From: JAILZP01 sp037444185
GTDB taxonomy: Bacteria > Bacillota > Desulfotomaculia > Desulfotomaculales > Desulfocucumaceae
Assembly (NCBI GenBank): GCA_037444185.1
Contig: JBBIMW010000049.1
Span: forward strand, 1-13,602
Direction: 5' to 3'
DNA length: 13,602 bases
Made by a program: the position numbers and the translations under genes. Positions 6,349-12,986 of this stretch are shown in pieces (positions within the stretch are counted from its first letter, which is position 1; the number at the start of each line of letters is the position of its first letter). Under the pieces are notes generated by a model. The model made no database searches and was not told where the DNA came from. It worked only from the letters and a program-made list of their open reading frames with translations.

Positions 6349-7416
6349 ATGGGTTGGATTGAAAAACCACCGGGACGGGTTGAGTTGCAAAATGTATCGC
6401 GTTTTTTTGGCGGGGTCCGGGCCGCCGCCGGCCTGACTTTCAGCATTGATGAAGGGGAATTCTTTTCTCTGATCGGTCCTTCTGGGTGCGGAAAAACAAC
6501 CACCCTCAGGCTTATTGCGGGACTGGACCGGCCCGATGGCGGAATCATCACCATAGGCCGGAAGGTGATGGCCGGGGACAGTTTTTGGGTGCCTCCCGAA
6601 AGTCGTGGTGTAGGCATAGTTTTTCAGGACTATGCACTGTTTCCCCATATGACTGTATATCAAAATGTTGCATTCGGACTGAAGGGTCTGGCCCGGGAGG
6701 AAGTCCGGGCCAGAGTCGAAGAAATTTTGGCTGTTGCGGGTTTGAAGGGTTTGGAAAAGCGTTATCCCCACGAGCTGTCCGGCGGGCAGTGCCAGCGGGT
6801 GGCCCTGGCCAGATCCCTGGCGCCCAGGCCCGGGGTAATACTGCTGGACGAGCCTTTTTCCAACCTGGACGCCGGCCTCAGGGACGATTTGCGCGATGAA
6901 ACAAAGCGCATACTCAAAGAAACGGGCGCGACGTCTATTCTGGTCACCCACGACCAGGAAGAGGCCTTTTGTCTGTCGGACCGGGTGGGTGTGCTTAACA
7001 ACGGCAGTCTGGAGCAGGTCGGCACTCCGGCGGAGATCTACCACCGGCCGGGCAGCCGGTTTGTGGCAGATTTTGTGGGTAAGGCCGATTTCCTGGCTGG
7101 TGTGGTGGATGGGGGGACGGTGGTCACCGGTGTGGGGGTTTTTCCACTGGATAGAAAACAACTGCCTGCAGTGAAAGACGTTGATTTGATGATCCGGCCG
7201 GACGACGTCGATTTCACCGTGGACTCGGGCGGCAACGCTGTAATTGTCGACGCGCGTTTTCTGGGGGCGTCCACATTATACAGGCTGCAGCTCCCCTGCG
7301 GCCAGGCTATTCATTCTCTTAAAGCCTCCACAGAAACCTTTTCTCCCGGAGTGACAGTGCAGACCAGCATAAACACCGCCCACACCGTGGTCTTTCCCAG
7401 TACGCGCCCTGCTTGA
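6349..7416 (+). CDS. fbpC: ferric-iron ABC transporter ATP-binding protein (FbpC)
   Basis: This is the cytoplasmic ATPase that powers the iron importer. ATG 6349 is preferred: GAGG at 6335-6338 lies 10 nt upstream, while an in-frame TTG at 6340 would fall right on that site. The 355-residue product has Walker A GPSGCGKTT (about 43-51), a Q-loop in VFQDYALFPHMTV (Gln93), signature LSGGQ (about 143-147, read as LSGGQCQRVALARSL), Walker B VILLDEP (about 163-169) and the switch His201 in LVTHDQEEA. About 120 C-terminal residues form a TOBE-like regulatory domain, as in FbpC/CysA/MalK subunits. All catalytic motifs are intact. It is the last gene of the operon; no clear terminator follows. Confidence 0.9.
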   Translation: MGWIEKPPGRVELQNVSRFFGGVRAAAGLTFSIDEGEFFSLIGPSGCGKTTTLRLIAGLDRPDGGIITIGRKVMAGDSFWVPPESRGVGIVFQDYALFPHMTVYQNVAFGLKGLAREEVRARVEEILAVAGLKGLEKRYPHELSGGQCQRVALARSLAPRPGVILLDEPFSNLDAGLRDDLRDETKRILKETGATSILVTHDQEEAFCLSDRVGVLNNGSLEQVGTPAEIYHRPGSRFVADFVGKADFLAGVVDGGTVVTGVGVFPLDRKQLPAVKDVDLMIRPDDVDFTVDSGGNAVIVDARFLGASTLYRLQLPCGQAIHSLKASTETFSPGVTVQTSINTAHTVVFPSTRPA

Positions 7417-7461
7417 GTCCTGGGATAAGACACCGCATATTCTGCATTCCTCCGTGTTTTA

Positions 7462-7485
7462 CCCCGAAAATACTCCATTTTGGGG
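7462..7485. other. hairpin after fbpC, without a T-run
   Basis: CCCC-g-AAAAT (7462-7471) pairs with ATTTTGGGG (7477-7485) around an ACTCC loop, with one bulged G. Neither strand has a clear U-tract after it, so it is at best a weak transcript-end or processing structure. The rest of 7417-7514 shows nothing recognisable. Confidence 0.35.
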
Positions 7486-7514
7486 ATTGTCAATTAACCA
7501 GTCTCTTCGATATA

Positions 7515-7683
7515 TGGACCCAGAAAACCGGACAGCAGAAAGGAGAAATCTAAGATACTACGGGATTCATCCCAGCCAGCTCAAGAGATGGAAAGAGGAA
7601 GCAATAATTAACCTGCCAAAACTCTTTTCCGATCGCAAGGCATCAGAGATTGAAAAGGCAGCCCAAGAAAAGAAGATAAACCA
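7515..7683 (+). mobile_element. IS3-family insertion sequence remnant (left end plus orfA fragment)
   Basis: The left part, TGGACCCAGAAAACCGGACA (7515-7534) followed by AAAGGAG (7539-7545), resembles the terminal repeat and ribosome binding site of IS3-family elements. From about 7544 to 7683 one frame encodes YYGIHPSQLKRWKEEAIINL and then PKLFSDRKASEIEKAAQEKK. This is the second helix-turn-helix half and linker of an IS3 OrfA transposase. The usual N-terminal half (about 30 codons) is missing, so the copy has an internal deletion. The right side stops at about 7676-7687, where the sequence becomes antisense to a yoeB toxin gene; orfB and the right end are absent. The open frame runs on to 7807 only because it crosses yoeB antisense. 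Dead element. Confidence 0.7.
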
Positions 7684-7846
7684 GCCCGGACATATCGCCC
7701 CGGAGAGGCTCCGGCTTGCCGATCCCATCATAGCCGTTGCTGTCAATATCCCGAAGGAGCTGGTTTACCCTTTTCAGCGTCTTTTTATCTTGTGTTGGCC
7801 AATATAAATAATCCTCCCAGGCTTTATCCGTCCATAACTTTTCCAT
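7643..7846 (-). pseudogene. yoeB: truncated Txe/YoeB-family toxin
   Basis: The first 54-56 residues match YoeB, a ribosome-dependent mRNA endonuclease: WTDKAWEDYLYWPTQDKK, then GKPEPLRGDMSG, including the catalytic-region Glu46. Full YoeB proteins are about 84-88 residues and need a C-terminal Arg and a final His-Tyr for catalysis. Here the frame leaves the family after DMSG and ends with 13 unrelated residues encoded by the antisense strand of the IS3 remnant. The toxin should therefore be inactive. ATG 7846 lies 3 nt after the antitoxin stop codon, behind GAGGATTAG, which is the normal tight coupling of such modules. Confidence 0.8.
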
Positions 7847-7849
7847 TGG

Positions 7850-8107
7850 CTAATCCTCAATTAATTCATGGGCTGTCAGTTTGCCCTCTTCTGAGTCCTG
7901 TATGGATTGCCGCAGAATTTTCATATTTGCGGGACTATAAAAAGCGTCTGTATTTAAGGTAATTTCAAAAGGTATGCCGCCTTGACGCAGGGATTGCCGT
8001 ACAAAGATATTGAACGCCGTGGTCATGTTCAAGCCTAATTCATTAAAAAATTTTTCCGCCTGTTCCTTTAACTCTTTATCAATGGGGCGGCAGCCCCTGG
8101 CGACCAA
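7850..8107 (-). pseudogene. RelB/DinJ-family antitoxin, N-terminus replaced
   Basis: From about residue 9 the 85-residue frame is a good RelB/DinJ antitoxin: IDKELKEQAEKFFNELGLNM, then TTAFNIFVRQSLRQGGIPFE and a typical acidic C-terminus (LTAHELIED) that would wrap the toxin. The expected N-terminal beta strand of the ribbon-helix-helix DNA-binding fold (an NVNIRVD-like stretch) is absent. In its place stands LVARGCRP, preceded in frame by sequence running straight from the pdp stop codon at 8129-8131. Only a TTG start (8107) without a ribosome binding site is available. A deletion that joined the antitoxin body to the region just after pdp explains this. It may still be translated at low level, but operator binding is probably lost. 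Confidence 0.65.
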
Positions 8108-8128
8108 GAAAAGCGATACTTTTTTCAG

Positions 8129-9445
8129 CTATTGGGTGATGTAATCGCTTTTCTTGATGATTAGAGGCTTTTTTGGCGGAGGGGTTTCTTCGATGGTAAA
8201 GGCCCGGCGGGCCAGCTCCAGGGCCGCACCAAGCCGCCCCGGCCTGTTGTGGTGCAGTGTGGCCAGGATGTCGCCCCTTTCCACCCGGTCTCCTTCCTTT
8301 TTGTGCAGCACCACCCCCGCCGACAGGTCTATGAAGGATTCCTTTGTTTCCCGGCCGGCCCCCAGGTTCATGGCCGCCATTCCCACCATCAGGGCATCGC
8401 ACCGGGACAGAAACCCTTCGGTGTCCGCCGTGAGGATCTCCCTGTCTGACGATTGGGGCAAAAGGCCGATGTTTTCAATGACCGCCGGGTCACCGCCCTG
8501 GGCCGCGATCATCTCTCCGAACTTGGTCAGGGCCAGGCCGCCGTCCAGATTTTTTTCCAGCAGGCGTGAAGCTTCTTCCGGGGAGGGGGCCTTTCCCGCC
8601 AGGCACATCATTTCCGATCCCAGGGCCAGGCAAAGATCCCTCATGTCCCGGGGACCCCCTCCCCGCAGTGTTTCAATGGCCTCCGCCACCTCCAGGGAGT
8701 TTCCTGCCGCGCGCCCCAGGGGCTGATCCATGGCGGTAATCAGGGCCACTGTGCGGCGGCCCAGCTTATTGCCTATTTTTACCATCAGTCCGGCCAGTTC
8801 CCCGGCTGCGCCGGGGTCCCTCATAAAGGCTCCCCTTCCCGCCTTGACGTCCAGCACTATTGCGTCGGCTCCCGAGGCCAGCTTCTTGGACATAACGCTG
8901 GAGGCGATGAGGGAGATATTGTCCACTGTGGCGGTGACGTCCCTCAGGGCGTACAGCTTCTTGTCCGCCGGGACCAGGTTCCCGGTCTGGGCTGCTATTG
9001 CTATGCCTATCTTTTCGACCTGGCCGATGAATTCCCGGTGTCCCATTTTCACCCTGAAGCCGGGAACGGACTCCAGTTTGTCAATGGTTCCCCCGGTATG
9101 CCCCAATCCCCTCCCGGACATCTTGGCCACGGGCACGCCGGCCGATGCCACCAGGGGGCCCAGCACCAACGTGGTCTTGTCGCCCACACCGCCGGTGCTG
9201 TGCTTGTCCACTTTGGTGCCGGGCAGGCCGGAGAGATCTACCACATCGCCGGAGCCGTATATGGACATGGTCAGGTCCGCCGTTTCAGCGGGACTCAGGC
9301 CTCTGAAGAAAATGGCCATGAGCAGGGCGGATGTCTGGTAGTCAGGCACCGCGCCGCTGACGCAGCCGTTAATCCAGTATTCAATCTCCTCCCGGTTCAG
9401 TTCCACTCCCTGACGCTTTTTCAGTATGATGTCGTACATTCTCAC
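8129..9445 (-). CDS. pdp: pyrimidine-nucleoside phosphorylase
   Basis: This enzyme splits uridine, thymidine or deoxyuridine with phosphate into base and (deoxy)ribose-1-phosphate in the cytoplasm. GTG 9445 is chosen: a GGGAGG site lies 11 nt upstream, and the resulting N-terminus MRMYDIILKK mirrors Bacillus Pdp (MRMVDII). The 438-residue product matches the family's 430-440. Visible motifs are the phosphate/potassium site KHSTGGVGDKT (81-91) and the thymidine-phosphorylase signature SGRGLGHTGGTIDKLE (110-125). Its start overlaps the 3' end of deoB by 65 nt, so the two are co-translated; the sugar-1-phosphate it makes is the substrate of phosphopentomutase. Bacilli with this gene order often carry a purine phosphorylase in this position instead. 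Confidence 0.95.
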   Translation of the reverse strand: MRMYDIILKKRQGVELNREEIEYWINGCVSGAVPDYQTSALLMAIFFRGLSPAETADLTMSIYGSGDVVDLSGLPGTKVDKHSTGGVGDKTTLVLGPLVASAGVPVAKMSGRGLGHTGGTIDKLESVPGFRVKMGHREFIGQVEKIGIAIAAQTGNLVPADKKLYALRDVTATVDNISLIASSVMSKKLASGADAIVLDVKAGRGAFMRDPGAAGELAGLMVKIGNKLGRRTVALITAMDQPLGRAAGNSLEVAEAIETLRGGGPRDMRDLCLALGSEMMCLAGKAPSPEEASRLLEKNLDGGLALTKFGEMIAAQGGDPAVIENIGLLPQSSDREILTADTEGFLSRCDALMVGMAAMNLGAGRETKESFIDLSAGVVLHKKEGDRVERGDILATLHHNRPGRLGAALELARRAFTIEETPPPKKPLIIKKSDYITQ

Positions 9446-10631
9446 CGGACTGTTCACCTCCCGGCTTGAGTATCTCTGCCGCAAAACTTCTGCCCGGCAG
9501 GGGGTCGGCGTTGAATAATCCGGCTATGGTGGCGGCCACGTCTGAAAAGCTATCCCTGGTTCCCAGATTGACTCCGGCCCTTATCGGGCTGCCGGCCACC
9601 AGCAAAGGAACGTATTCCCGGCTGTGATCCGTGCTGGAAGTGGTGGGATCGCAGCCGTGGTCGGCGGTTATAATCAGAATGTCCTTCTCTCCCAGGGAAC
9701 CGGTTATCTCCGGCAGGCGCCGGTCCAAGGCCTCCAAAGCCCCGGCATAACCCCGGGGATCGTTGCGGTGGCCGTAAAGCATGTCGAACTCCACCAGGTT
9801 GGTGAATATAAGTCCCTTTCCGGAAAATCCCAGCAATTCCGCCGTCCGGTCCACTCCGTCCATGTTGTCCTTGGTGTGGACGGCCCGGGTGATTCCGGCG
9901 CCTGAAAAAATATCGTTCACCTTGCCCACCGCCGTCACCGGAATTCCGGTGCCGGACAGTGCGGTCAGCAGGTTGGGACGGGGAGGTTCCAGGGAAAAGT
10001 CGTGTCTTTTCTCAGTTCTTCTAAAATGCCCCGGCTGCCCGGCGAAGGGCCTGGCGATGACCCTTCCCACCGCGTGGTCGCCGGATAATATCTCTCTGGC
10101 CATTCTGCACATTTCATACAGCTCGGAAACCGGGATCACCTCTTCGTGGGCTGCGATCTGAAAGACACTGTCGGCGGAAGTGTAGACAATGGGCCTTCCG
10201 GTCCTTATGTGAACTTCTCCCAGCTCCTTTATTATTTCCGTGCCGGAAGCCGCCTTATTTCCTAGCACTTTGCGGCCGGTTCTCTCCTCGAAGGGGACGA
10301 TGACCTCCGGGGGAAAACCGCCGGGGTATACCGGGAAGGGACGCTGGAGAATTATTCCGGCGATTTCCCAGTGACCGGTGGTGGTGTCCTTGCCGGGTGA
10401 CTTGGGCGCCATCCTACCGTAAGCCCCGGCGGGTTCCCCCACCGGGCCCACACCCTGGAAGCCGCCCAGATTGCCCAGCCCCAGCGCCGCCAGATTCGGC
10501 AGATCGAGGCCGTTGACGGCCCGGGCGCAATTGCCCAAGGTGTTGCTGCCCACATCTCCGTATTCCCTGGCGTCGGGAAGTTCCCCTATGCCCAGGCTGT
10601 CGATAATCAACAGAACCACTTTGTCAATCAT
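9381..10631 (-). CDS. deoB: phosphopentomutase
   Basis: Converts (deoxy)ribose-1-phosphate into the 5-phosphate in the cytoplasm, linking nucleoside breakdown to central carbon metabolism. It is an Mn-dependent member of the alkaline phosphatase superfamily. Visible motifs are the metal site DSLGIGELPDA (Asp11), the phosphoacceptor loop GKDTTTGHWEIAG (Thr83-85), DNMDGVDRT, NLVEFDMLYGHR and the C-terminal metal site TADHGCDPTTSSTDHSREY (Asp324, His325, His336). ATG 10631 has a GGGAGG site about 13 nt upstream. At 416 residues it is about 20-25 longer than usual: after the normal end (SFAAEIL) a polar tail runs across the start of pdp. Its upstream region holds heptamer repeats and a palindromic element, so it may have its own promoter rather than depending on xerD. 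Confidence 0.95.
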   Translation of the reverse strand: MIDKVVLLIIDSLGIGELPDAREYGDVGSNTLGNCARAVNGLDLPNLAALGLGNLGGFQGVGPVGEPAGAYGRMAPKSPGKDTTTGHWEIAGIILQRPFPVYPGGFPPEVIVPFEERTGRKVLGNKAASGTEIIKELGEVHIRTGRPIVYTSADSVFQIAAHEEVIPVSELYEMCRMAREILSGDHAVGRVIARPFAGQPGHFRRTEKRHDFSLEPPRPNLLTALSGTGIPVTAVGKVNDIFSGAGITRAVHTKDNMDGVDRTAELLGFSGKGLIFTNLVEFDMLYGHRNDPRGYAGALEALDRRLPEITGSLGEKDILIITADHGCDPTTSSTDHSREYVPLLVAGSPIRAGVNLGTRDSFSDVAATIAGLFNADPLPGRSFAAEILKPGGEQSGENVRHHTEKASGSGTEPGGD

Positions 10632-10658
10632 ATGGTGTCCGGTTCCTCCCGGTAGATT

Positions 10659-10692
10659 ATTCTGTGTTTCTCATTCTGTGTTTCTCATTCTG
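10659..10692. repeat. 14-bp tandem repeat upstream of deoB
   Basis: ATTCTGTGTTTCTC occurs at 10659-10672 and again at 10673-10686, followed by a partial third copy ATTCTG. It is built from 7-nt units and recalls the heptamers at 82-109. It lies in the 5' untranslated region of deoB. Confidence 0.75.
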
Positions 10693-10737
10693 CGCTCCGG
10701 ATTCATGGGGCACGGGACATGAATTCCGGGTTCTATA

Positions 10738-10859
10738 AGGCTGTTGAAAAAGTCCATCTGCTGCGTTGCGGCGGCGGCTTTTTCGCTCCAACGTACCACC
10801 AAGTACGCCTCCGCTCAAACCCTTGCCGCGCTTTGCGTCTGGAGCTTTTTGAACAGCCT
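10738..10859. repeat. 122-bp imperfect palindrome, MITE-like repeat element
   Basis: The element begins AGGCTGTTGAAAAAG and ends with the inverted CTTTTTGAACAGCCT; the outer 15 bp pair except one position. The exact centre is CGTAC-caccaa-GTACG (10792-10807), and the arms in between pair imperfectly (for example GGCGGCTTTTTCGCTC against GAGCGGAGGC and its neighbours). Transcribed, it would form a long hairpin between xerD and deoB. It resembles short palindromic repeats that I associate with Desulfo-type and Peptococcaceae genomes. It has no coding capacity, and no clear target-site duplication is visible. Confidence 0.7.
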
Positions 10860-10862
10860 CCT

Positions 10863-10918
10863 GCTGTATCCGGCTATGCCTGCTTGATGTCGTATAAATG
10901 AGTTTTACAACACTCTCC
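10863..10918 (+). repeat. left copy of an inverted repeat flanking xerD
   Basis: GCTGTATCCGGCTAT (10863-10877) and, after a 20-nt gap, ATGAGTTTTACAACACTCTC plus C (10898-10918) recur in inverted orientation at 11834-11873. The first block matches 15 of 15 and the second 19 of 21. The copy ends inside the xerD stop codon and starts 4 nt after the palindromic element. Confidence 0.8.
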
Positions 10919-11805
10919 TAGGCCCTGGGGTGGTGTTTTCTGTGCGCCTCCCTGATTCTGGTTCCCGTAATGTGCGTATATATCTGGGTGGTGGATATGT
11001 CGGCGTGGCCCAAAAGCTCCTGCACCGCCCTCAGGTCGGCCCCGTTTTCCAATAGGTGGGTGGCGAAGGAATGCCGCAGGGTATGAGGTGTAATGTCTTT
11101 TTTTATATTTGCCCTGGCTGCGTATTTTTTTATTATTTTCCAGAATCCCTGTCTGGACATCCTGGTTCCGTGGCGGTTCAGGAACAGCGCCGGGCCTGCC
11201 GAGCCGACGATCAGCCTGCTTCTGGCCCTCTGCATGTACGCCTTTACAAATTGCGCGGCCACATTCCCTATGGGCACTATCCTTTCCTTGGAGCCCTTTC
11301 CCGTGCACTTTATATAGCCTTCCTCCAGGTTGACGCTCCCCCGGTCCAGGGAGATCAGCTCCGACACCCTTATTCCGGTGGCGTACAGCAGCTCCAGCAT
11401 GGCCTTGTCCCTGAGGCCCCAGGGTGTGCCTATCCGCGGCTGGGCCAGCAGGTCGTCCACTTCATCGATGGTCATGACCCGGGGAAGTTTATGGGTATTC
11501 TTTGGTGACTCCAGGTTCTCCGCCGGGTCGTTTTCCAGCCGGCCCTCGCCGATTAAAAATCTGTACAGTGATTTTATCGCCGCCAGCCTTCTGGCGATGG
11601 TGGCCGGAGATTTGCCTTCGTTTTTGAGCTGGAGCATATAGGCCGAAACCGCTTTTTTTCCGTCCGGCCCCAGGGGGTCGTATTCCTTCTGGCGGCAAAA
11701 ATTTTTAAAAAAAAGCAGGTCGAAACGATATGACACTACGGTGTTCTTGGAAAGTCCCTTTTCCACGGCAAGAAAATTCAGAAAATCAAGTATCTCTTTT
11801 TCCAA
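10918..11805 (-). CDS. xerD: tyrosine recombinase XerD
   Basis: Site-specific recombinase that with XerC resolves chromosome dimers at dif. The 295-residue protein has an N-terminal SAM-like core-binding domain (about 1-85) and a C-terminal catalytic domain. The catalytic set is complete: Arg146 (ATGIRVSEL), Lys173 (GKGSKERIVPIG), His241 and Arg244 (HTLRHSFA), His267 (LLGHADISTTQ) and nucleophile Tyr276 (QIYTH). The length is typical. The TTG start at 11805 is preceded by AAGGCTGGTGG with about 6 nt spacing. Position before deoB agrees with the Bacillus xerD-drm order. A pair of inverted repeats brackets the gene. Confidence 0.93.
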   Translation of the reverse strand: MEKEILDFLNFLAVEKGLSKNTVVSYRFDLLFFKNFCRQKEYDPLGPDGKKAVSAYMLQLKNEGKSPATIARRLAAIKSLYRFLIGEGRLENDPAENLESPKNTHKLPRVMTIDEVDDLLAQPRIGTPWGLRDKAMLELLYATGIRVSELISLDRGSVNLEEGYIKCTGKGSKERIVPIGNVAAQFVKAYMQRARSRLIVGSAGPALFLNRHGTRMSRQGFWKIIKKYAARANIKKDITPHTLRHSFATHLLENGADLRAVQELLGHADISTTQIYTHITGTRIREAHRKHHPRA

Positions 11806-11824
11806 ATTCAGCCACCAGCCTTAT

Positions 11825-11840
11825 ACTCTCCCTGGAGAGT
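11825..11840. other. small hairpin upstream of xerD
   Basis: ACTCTCC (11825-11831) pairs perfectly with GGAGAGT (11834-11840) across two bases, most realistically as a 6-bp stem with a 4-nt loop. It overlaps the right inverted-repeat copy and lies 20 nt upstream of the xerD start, between two minus-strand genes. No U-run follows, so it is not a standard terminator. Confidence 0.45.
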
Positions 11841-11873
11841 GTTACAAAACTCATATATATAGCCGGATACAGC
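11834..11873 (-). repeat. right copy of the inverted repeat flanking xerD
   Basis: On the minus strand it reads GCTGTATCCGGCTAT, a 4-nt gap, then ATGAGTTTTGTAACACTCTC plus C. It matches the left copy at 10863-10918 apart from a shorter gap (4 against 20 nt) and a central dinucleotide (GT instead of AC). The inner AGTTTTgtAACACT is itself an imperfect palindrome, as operators often are. It starts 3 nt after the stop codon of the upstream ferredoxin-type gene. Confidence 0.8.
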
Positions 11874-11876
11874 CTC

Positions 11877-12986
11877 CTAGATGACCACAAGTTCATAACT
11901 CCTGCTGCCCAGGCCGATTTCCTCACCGTAGGCCAGCTGTCTGGTCCAGTCTATGTCCGGGTAGAGGGCGGTGAATTTGTCGTTGACCTCTTCGCGGCCT
12001 TCCAGTTTTGAGCCGGGCAGCCCCCGCTCGCGGTTGACAAGGTCCGCACAGGCCTGATCAATGGCCACCGGGTCCAGGGAGGCTAGCACGCCTATGTCCC
12101 TCACCACCGGGGCGTCGGAGAAATTATAGCAATCACAGTCGGGTGTGATGTTGGTCAGGAAGGTAATGAAACCGGCCTTGCCCCTTTTGTTGTGCAGCAC
12201 GCCGACGGCGTACTCCGCCATTTTTTCCTGGATGGCGTCCTTCATGTTGTTTTTCCAGTTGATGCTTATGGCCCCGTGGGGACAGGTGACCGTGCACTCG
12301 CCGCAGCCGATGCAGGCTTTTTCGTCCACCACCGCCATTTTTAATTCCTCCACCGCTATGGCGCCGGTGGGGCACCACTGGTGACACCGTTCACAGGCCT
12401 TGCATTTTCCCTCTTTTACTCCCGGCAGCATGTCGGAGTGCATGACCTGCTTTCCGGCCCTGGACCCGCAGCCCATGCCCACATTCTTGATGGTTCCGCC
12501 AAAGCCCGTGGCCTCGTGGCCCTTAAAATGGGTGACCGCGATAAAGGCGTCGGCCAGCGCCACGGCGCTGCCGATCTTAACCTCCCGGCAGTGCTTGAGG
12601 TTCACAGGCACATTCAGGTAGTCCTTGCCGGTCAATCCGTCGGCGATGATCAGTGGGGAGTTTACCACAGAGTAGTCAAAACCGTTTTCTATGGCTGTTT
12701 GCAGGTGATCCACGGCGTTGGAGCGGGCCCCCACGTAGAGGGTGTTGGCGTCGGTGAGGAAGGGCCGGCCCCCCGCCTTCTTCACTTCGTCCACAATTTT
12801 TCTGACGAACTGGGGCCGCACATAGCTGGTATTGCCCCTTTCCCCGAAGTGGATCTTGATGGCCACCAGGTCTTTGGGAGCCACTATTTCATTCAGCCCG
12901 GCCTCGTAAAAAAGTTTTCCCACCTTGTCGATAAGATTGAATCTCATTGTGGCCCGCATATTTGAGAAAAAAACCTTTGACGGCAT
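11877..12986 (-). CDS. DUF362 protein with two [4Fe-4S] ferredoxin motifs
   Basis: A 369-residue cytoplasmic iron-sulfur protein; the family's role is not firmly known. ATG 12986 has GGAGGTG 6 nt upstream, which decides the start; the frame is open further up without a better site. A DUF362 domain covers most of the protein (for example KIHFGERGNTSYVRP, THFKGHEATGFGGTIKN and the C-terminal SLDPVAIDQACADLV). In the middle are two complete cluster motifs: Cys195-x2-Cys198-x2-Cys201-x3-Cys205 and Cys225-x2-Cys228-x2-Cys231-x3-Cys235, each followed by Pro, as in 2x[4Fe-4S] ferredoxins. Such proteins probably transfer electrons. It lies 71 nt upstream of xerD on the same strand, with a hairpin between them. 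Confidence 0.85.
   Translation of the reverse strand: MPSKVFFSNMRATMRFNLIDKVGKLFYEAGLNEIVAPKDLVAIKIHFGERGNTSYVRPQFVRKIVDEVKKAGGRPFLTDANTLYVGARSNAVDHLQTAIENGFDYSVVNSPLIIADGLTGKDYLNVPVNLKHCREVKIGSAVALADAFIAVTHFKGHEATGFGGTIKNVGMGCGSRAGKQVMHSDMLPGVKEGKCKACERCHQWCPTGAIAVEELKMAVVDEKACIGCGECTVTCPHGAISINWKNNMKDAIQEKMAEYAVGVLHNKRGKAGFITFLTNITPDCDCYNFSDAPVVRDIGVLASLDPVAIDQACADLVNRERGLPGSKLEGREEVNDKFTALYPDIDWTRQLAYGEEIGLGSRSYELVVI

Noticed and set aside
1711..7452. 11-bp direct repeat CTGCATTCCTC at 1711-1721 and 7442-7452, nearly bracketing the enzyme and transporter genes, as a possible island attachment site
   Set aside because: In 13.6 kb some twenty 11-bp exact matches are expected by chance, and the string also fits the dispersed heptamer repeats. 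No integrase or tRNA lies next to either copy.
7454..7807. 117-residue plus-strand frame as an intact gene
   Set aside because: Only about 44 residues in the middle resemble a transposase. The start has no conserved sequence and the end is antisense to the toxin gene, so it is a chance fusion.
8154..8726. 190-residue plus-strand open frame
   Set aside because: It lies antisense within pdp, whose motifs and length are clear; low-complexity Ser/Arg/Pro composition is typical of a shadow frame in GC-rich DNA.
10863..11873. The xerD-flanking repeats as dif sites
   Set aside because: They lack the 11-6-11 layout and the known dif consensus, and dif is normally a single site near the terminus.
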